Shown here: positions 60,377 to 64,000 of the stretch, in pieces
How positions within the stretch are numbered: position 1 is the first letter of the stretch
How the letters are laid out: each line of letters begins with the position of its first letter
Assembly (NCBI GenBank): GCA_032156805.1
Contig: JALDXQ010000011.1
Coordinates: forward strand, 1 to 64,000
Length of the DNA: 64,000 nucleotides
Source: Gp6-AA40 sp032156805
GTDB lineage: Bacteria; Acidobacteriota; Vicinamibacteria; Vicinamibacterales; UBA2999
Direction: 5' to 3'
Translations under genes and position numbers: made by a program
The notes under the pieces: generated by a model
Told to the model about the DNA's origin: nothing
Seen by the model: the letters and a program-made list of their open reading frames with translations, nothing else
Database searches by the model: none

Positions 60377-61879
60377 TTATCTTACGGCAGGTTGACCGGA
60401 ACTGGCAAGGCTCGAGGTGGCCCACTCGGAGGACAGCCCAAGTCGGGTCGCCAGCTGGCCAAGGTCGATCCGCTGCAACAGCTCGCTGGTGATCGGCCGC
60501 TTGGCGTCGCGGAAAACGAGCGTAGAAAGCACTTCCATGCAGCAGTCAGAGTTCAAGAGGCGCCCAATCAGCCGCGCCTCGCCCTCGTTTTCGCAAGGCA
60601 GGTGGTAGCAGGTGTCATCGAGGACGACAGGCCGGCCGTCAATGGGCCCAACGACCGCGAACGACAGATCCTTGTGGAGAGCGGAAATCGCAACCTTCCA
60701 GGGTGCAAATGTGTAGGGCCCAACGCCAAAGACCGAGAAACGCGGCCGGTTGCGATAAATCGAGCTCCGGCGAGCATCGAGCCGATCTCCGTGCGCGCAG
60801 AGATACGCCCATGTGTCGGGCGCGCACCGTGCGATGACCGCGGTGTCCTCGCCCGGCCTGGTCTGCGTGACCACGACCCACTTGCGCACGTGGTCGACGC
60901 GTCCGTGCTTCAGGTCGGTCCCCTTGAGCAGGGGATAGACATAGTCAGGCTCCAGCGCCACACGATCGCCCCGACTGCTGACGAAGGTTCCACTCGCGGC
61001 CTGTCGCAGTTCCATGACCTCAGAGCAGTCGTGCTTGACGCCCGAACGCCAGCGGAATGCTCCGGTCCCGGGGTTCAACGCGATGAGCGATCTGTGACGG
61101 TCGTAGGCGGCGGGATCGGGGACGAGCAATCCATCTCGCCAGCCGATTCTCGCGAGTAAGACATCAGGCCGATCGAGGTCCGCCACGAGGCACTCACTCA
61201 CGGAGGCATTGCCCAGCCGGCACGTGAACAAACACGCATCCGCGCTCACGCCGAAATGAGCGCAGGCATCGAACCGATCCATCGCGGCAGCTTCGACCGG
61301 TGCTCCGATGGTCCAGAGATGTGTCAGGACCCGTCGCGCCACGCTCGTCTTGACGAGCATCGCGAGCGTGACGGCCTGCTGGCGGCCGGCCTCCAGCAGC
61401 GTCAGCAGCATCGACTCCGCAACATCGAAGTTGCTCTTGCCGGTCAGCGCATCAAGTCCGCGCCGTCTCTGAAAGTTCGTCTTCGGCGGGAGGTTGTCAC
61501 TGCGAATTGCACCAAGCCCGGAGGACGTCGCCCAGGGAGGATTTCCCAGGACGAGGATCGGCCCCGCGAGCCGCGCAAGACGGCCAGCCCAGTCCTGCTC
61601 GAAGAAGTTCGCCACCTCGCACGTCAGGCGTCCCGGGGTGCGCGTTCGTCCGAGCGATGCCGCGACTTGCACGTAGTCGGGATTGACGTCGTAGCCGAGA
61701 ACGGTCGAGTCTGGAAACACGGTCGACGCAGCGCCGACAAAGGCGCCTGTTCCGCAGGTGGGCTCCACGATCGTCCGCGGAGCGAGGCCCCGATCCCGCA
61801 GCAATTCCACGACTCGCCGGGCCAGTTCCGGCGGCGTCTGGAAATCTCCAAACTGGATACGGTCCAACTCGATGGTCAT
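60377..61879 (-). CDS. Solitary N6-adenine DNA methyltransferase (gamma class, TaqI-like)
   Basis: 500 residues. The N-terminal motif X/I region reads GDFQTPPELARRVVELL and VEPTCGTGAFVGAA (SAM site); the catalytic motif IV is NPPW in VLGNPPWATSSG near residue 113. The C-terminal half (about 245-470) is a target-recognition-like region of the TaqI/Eco57I type. No restriction endonuclease, specificity subunit or phage-defence gene is nearby. ATG 61879 has TATAGT 9 nt upstream and is divergent from the secreted protein at 61905. Confidence 0.85.
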   Translation of the reverse strand: MTIELDRIQFGDFQTPPELARRVVELLRDRGLAPRTIVEPTCGTGAFVGAASTVFPDSTVLGYDVNPDYVQVAASLGRTRTPGRLTCEVANFFEQDWAGRLARLAGPILVLGNPPWATSSGLGAIRSDNLPPKTNFQRRRGLDALTGKSNFDVAESMLLTLLEAGRQQAVTLAMLVKTSVARRVLTHLWTIGAPVEAAAMDRFDACAHFGVSADACLFTCRLGNASVSECLVADLDRPDVLLARIGWRDGLLVPDPAAYDRHRSLIALNPGTGAFRWRSGVKHDCSEVMELRQAASGTFVSSRGDRVALEPDYVYPLLKGTDLKHGRVDHVRKWVVVTQTRPGEDTAVIARCAPDTWAYLCAHGDRLDARRSSIYRNRPRFSVFGVGPYTFAPWKVAISALHKDLSFAVVGPIDGRPVVLDDTCYHLPCENEGEARLIGRLLNSDCCMEVLSTLVFRDAKRPITSELLQRIDLGQLATRLGLSSEWATSSLASSGQPAVR

Positions 61880-61888
61880 TCAATGCGC

Positions 61889-61898
61889 ACTATATAAT
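61889..61898. promoter_or_regulatory. Overlapping divergent -10 boxes (methyltransferase / secreted protein)
   Basis: ACTATATAAT holds TATAAT for the plus strand (61893-61898, 6 nt before ATG 61905) and TATAGT for the minus strand (61894-61889, 9 nt before ATG 61879). The two start codons are separated by only 25 nt, so the polymerases would compete. Confidence 0.6.
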
Positions 61899-61904
61899 CG
61901 CGGC

Positions 61905-62780
61905 ATGTCCATGCATGCGCGTTTGTCTGCCGTCGTCGCGACGCTCGCCACGCTGAGCCTGTTCCCGTCGATGATCGCCGCACAGGGGCAGGCCATCGAC
62001 AGCGCACGCGGTACCAGCACGAGCGGCTCTGGCGTCTCCGCCAGCCGCGAGTACACGCCGCCCACGGGACCGGTACCTCGCCTGCCCAACGGTCGCCCGG
62101 ACTTCAGCGGCGTGTGGGACCACCAGTACGTGCCCGACATGACGGTCACGAATCAGCGAAACCCCGCGCTGCAGACGGGCCCGAAGGAATTGCCGTTCAC
62201 ACCGGCCGGGCTCGAGAACATGAAGAACTACAACCCGGAGCGCGACGGCGACTACACGGGCATGTGCATGCCTTATGGGTTGATGCGTTCGATGAACGCG
62301 CCCTATCCGATTCAGATTTTTCAGAACGACAAGTACGTCGCGTTCCTGTTCGAGGTGAGCACCTGGTTCCACGTTGTGCCCTTCAGGGACGAGCACCCGA
62401 AGGATCCCGATCCAACATGGTTCGGTAACTCGATTGCCAAGTGGGACGGCGACACGCTCATCGTCGACACGATCGGCTTCAATGGCTACACGCGGCTCGA
62501 CACGGTGGGGCGTCCGCACAGCGACAAGCTGCGCCTGCTCCAGACGTTCAGAATGATCGACGCCGGTCACATCGCCTACAAGGTGACCATCACCGACCCG
62601 GTCTACTACACGCAGCCGTGGACGAACGAGCGGGTCATGACGCTCTCGAACGGCAATCTTCTCGAGTACTCGTGCGAGGAGAACAATCGCGGGATGTGGG
62701 AAGGCCGCATCAAGCTGTGGACGCCGCCCAACACGACTCCCCCGCGCGCCACTCCGGCGATGCCTGAAGGAAAGAAGTGA
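61905..62780 (+). CDS. Secreted protein of an Acidobacteriota-abundant family
   Basis: 291 residues. ATG 61905 gives a signal peptide (HARLSAVVATLATLSLFPSM, then IAAQG). The mature protein has LPNGRPDFSGVWDHQYVPD, a CMPYGLMRSMNAPYPIQIFQ stretch, FGNSIAKWDGDTLIVDTIGF, GRPHSDKLRLLQTF and TITDPVYYTQPWT. This fixed motif order is common in multi-copy secreted proteins of Acidobacteriota with unknown function. The frame is open upstream but that part overlaps the methyltransferase. Confidence 0.78.
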   Translation: MSMHARLSAVVATLATLSLFPSMIAAQGQAIDSARGTSTSGSGVSASREYTPPTGPVPRLPNGRPDFSGVWDHQYVPDMTVTNQRNPALQTGPKELPFTPAGLENMKNYNPERDGDYTGMCMPYGLMRSMNAPYPIQIFQNDKYVAFLFEVSTWFHVVPFRDEHPKDPDPTWFGNSIAKWDGDTLIVDTIGFNGYTRLDTVGRPHSDKLRLLQTFRMIDAGHIAYKVTITDPVYYTQPWTNERVMTLSNGNLLEYSCEENNRGMWEGRIKLWTPPNTTPPRATPAMPEGKK

Positions 62781-63151
62781 ACGAAGCACTGAAAGAGAAA
62801 GCCATCCTCTACGGCGTCCCCGTGGCTCGGCGTCACATCTTTCTGTGCGCGGAGCAGGCCAAGCCGAAATGCTGCGACATGGAGCGCGGCGTCACGGCGT
62901 GGGAGTACTTGAAGCGCCGGCTGAAGGAACTCGGGCTTTCGGAACAGGGCGGGATTCTTCGCAGCAAGGCCAACTGCCTTCGCATCTGCGAAGGCGGGCC
63001 CATCGCCGTCGTCTATCCTGAAGGCGCGTGGTATGGCGAGTGCGATCCGCCAGCGCTCGAGCGGATCATCCAGGAGCATCTGATTGGTGGCCGTGTCGTG
63101 GAGGATCTGCTGATCACGCAGCACGAGCTCGGCGTAGAACCGGGTTTCTAA
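62777..63151 (+). CDS. Thioredoxin-like [2Fe-2S] ferredoxin domain protein
   Basis: 124 residues with HIFLCAEQAKPKCCD near the N terminus and SKANCLRICEGGPIAVVYPE in the middle, the four-Cys pattern of thioredoxin-like [2Fe-2S] ferredoxins. YGECDPPALERIIQEHLIGG follows. It starts at GTG overlapping the previous stop (GTGA). No signal peptide is present, so unlike its coupled neighbour it is cytoplasmic. Confidence 0.85.
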   Translation: MNEALKEKAILYGVPVARRHIFLCAEQAKPKCCDMERGVTAWEYLKRRLKELGLSEQGGILRSKANCLRICEGGPIAVVYPEGAWYGECDPPALERIIQEHLIGGRVVEDLLITQHELGVEPGF

Positions 63152-63162
63152 CCACTCTTCCG

Positions 63163-63792
63163 CTACTTCACCACTCTGAGCGTCACCGCGATCCTGACGA
63201 CTTCCCCGCTGACGCGATCGGCCGCCGCGCTGAAATCGCGCGTCTGACCATCTCTCAGCACCAGCGTATTCGTCGATCGAAACGACCGGAAGACGGGCAT
63301 CTGATCGACGGTGGGGGTCGTGGTGCCCTGAGTATTCGAGTAGACGGACGTGTCCTCGACCGTCAGCCGCAACTGAAAACTGCCGTCCTCGAGCGATCTC
63401 GCGCTGCAATCGATATTGGTCCCGATATCCCGGTAGGTGAAGCTGGCCTCAGCGGCGTTGCCCTTTGTGACCACGGCCGATGGAACGGGAACCTGCGTAC
63501 CCATTCGCAACTGGCAGACGCCACCCGGCGGCGCGATGTCGTTTGCGTTCACCGCAAGAGTGTACGGAAGACTGCTGATCTTCTTCTCGCTCTGATAGCG
63601 TGACACTACAACCTCGACACTCAGGGGAATCAGTCTGCTGCGCTCCGCTCCCCTTCGAATTGCCTCGGCATCGCGCTGCTGCGCCTCCTTCGCCGCGGCC
63701 TCCTTGTCCGTCTGCCCCTGGGCCCCGGCTACCGAAACAGCACTGAGTGCGACCGCCACGACGAAGGCGAATGTCCGAATATGTCTCGTCAC
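63163..63792 (-). CDS. Secreted protein of unknown function
   Basis: 209 residues with a signal peptide (RTFAFVVAVALSAVSVAGAQ), a short charged helix (TDKEAAAKEAQQRDAEAIRR) and a beta-rich rest, including VSRYQSEKKISSLPYTLAVN and a Cys pair (VCQLRMG, IDCSAR) that could form a disulphide. GGAG is 7 nt upstream of the GTG. It is probably in one transcript with the gene at 63804. No family was named with confidence. Confidence 0.65.
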   Translation of the reverse strand: MTRHIRTFAFVVAVALSAVSVAGAQGQTDKEAAAKEAQQRDAEAIRRGAERSRLIPLSVEVVVSRYQSEKKISSLPYTLAVNANDIAPPGGVCQLRMGTQVPVPSAVVTKGNAAEASFTYRDIGTNIDCSARSLEDGSFQLRLTVEDTSVYSNTQGTTTPTVDQMPVFRSFRSTNTLVLRDGQTRDFSAAADRVSGEVVRIAVTLRVVK

Positions 63793-63803
63793 GTTCGTAC
63801 TCC

Positions 63804-64000
63804 TTATTCGCTCTCCAGATCGGCGAGCGGACGCACGCTGAGCGGTTCGAGGACGATGTCCTTGATCTCGGTCGGTGGCTGCAGCACCGCGTTGAGATCC
63901 GGAAGTACCGCTGTCTCGATGCGCCGGTTGACGATCGCGGTAAACAGCTGACGCAGTGCATCTGCCTCGTTCTGCGAAATCAGCACTTCCGCCTGCGCGT
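63804..64000 (-). CDS. C-terminal part of an unknown protein, cut by the window edge
   Basis: The minus-strand frame is open to the window end and reads AQAEVLISQNEADALRQLFT at the edge, finishing with PTEIKDIVLEPLSVRPLADL and ESE. An internal GTG at 63986 exists but the frame continues upstream, so the start is likely outside. No family was recognised. Confidence 0.6.
   Translation of the reverse strand, partial: AQAEVLISQNEADALRQLFTAIVNRRIETAVLPDLNAVLQPPTEIKDIVLEPLSVRPLADLESE

Noticed and set aside
60377..61879. Phage-defence island around the methyltransferase
   Set aside because: Neighbours are ffh and ordinary secreted or redox proteins; no nuclease, helicase or BREX/DISARM-type genes are present.

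Overview
The window looks like a chromosomal stretch from a GC-rich, Gram-negative (diderm) bacterium, most likely an Acidobacteriota member close to the Vicinamibacteria. This placement is inferred from gene content, not from a search. KDO synthesis genes, LolA, two secretins and type IV pilus genes show an outer membrane. A secreted protein with the 'RPDFSGVW' opening and a 'GDTLIVDT' core belongs to a type that is abundant in Acidobacteriota. No rRNA, CRISPR array, insertion sequence, integrase or prophage was seen; the window is dense core genome with almost no accessory DNA.

Layout. 1-9.0 kb (minus strand): ybeY (partial, apparently frameshifted), phoH, aspS, hisS, dcd, a DUF2905 membrane protein, ndk, sucD, sucC and mdh. 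9.3-17.8 kb (plus strand, except a GspC-like protein): serA, then a KDO/LPS cluster kdsB-pyrG-kdsA-kdsD-lapB with coaE. 17.8-31.4 kb (minus): folD, an amino acid permease, thiE, accC, accB, an M24 peptidase, a TPR protein, two probable lipoproteins and pilQ-pilP-pilO-pilN-pilM. 31.7-35.8 kb (plus): rplM-rpsI-rpsB-tsf-pyrH-frr. 35.8-42.4 kb: pfkA, tRNA-Ala(CGC), a PEGA-like membrane protein, a PolX-like PHP phosphoesterase with a dead polymerase palm, lolA overlapping a lipoprotein secretin, and a TPR protein with one haem-type motif. 42.5-49.9 kb (minus): one tight peptidoglycan operon, nagZ-ldcA-mpl-pxpBC-murB-murA. 50.0-53.0 kb (plus): a GHMP kinase, full-length polX and a small protein. 53.0-61.9 kb (minus): a repeat protein, a second thiE-like gene, a TPR protein, rnhB-rplS-trmD-rimM-khpA-rpsP, ffh and a solitary adenine DNA methyltransferase. 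61.9-64 kb: the acidobacterial secreted protein, a [2Fe-2S] protein and two further proteins.

How it works together. Most genes form conserved operons for translation, central carbon metabolism, fatty acid initiation and envelope building. The peptidoglycan operon joins recovery of wall fragments (NagZ, LdcA, Mpl) with new precursor synthesis (MurA, MurB). Its MurA has Asp in place of the usual catalytic Cys. LolA is translationally coupled to a secretin that is itself a predicted lipoprotein.

The most unusual signals are outside ordinary gene content. (1) About ten genes have a TANNAT-like -10 box only 5-9 nt before the start codon, which predicts leaderless transcripts. (2) Eight gaps carry degenerate repeats with a strict 7-nt period, often as inverted arms; one has run into a coding sequence. 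(3) A REP-like palindrome family (GTCCGGCTTTAGCCGGAC with a CGTAG head) occurs at two loci and supplies the C-terminal codons of trmD. (4) thiE appears to lack ATG, GTG or TTG and probably starts at CTG overlapping the accC stop.
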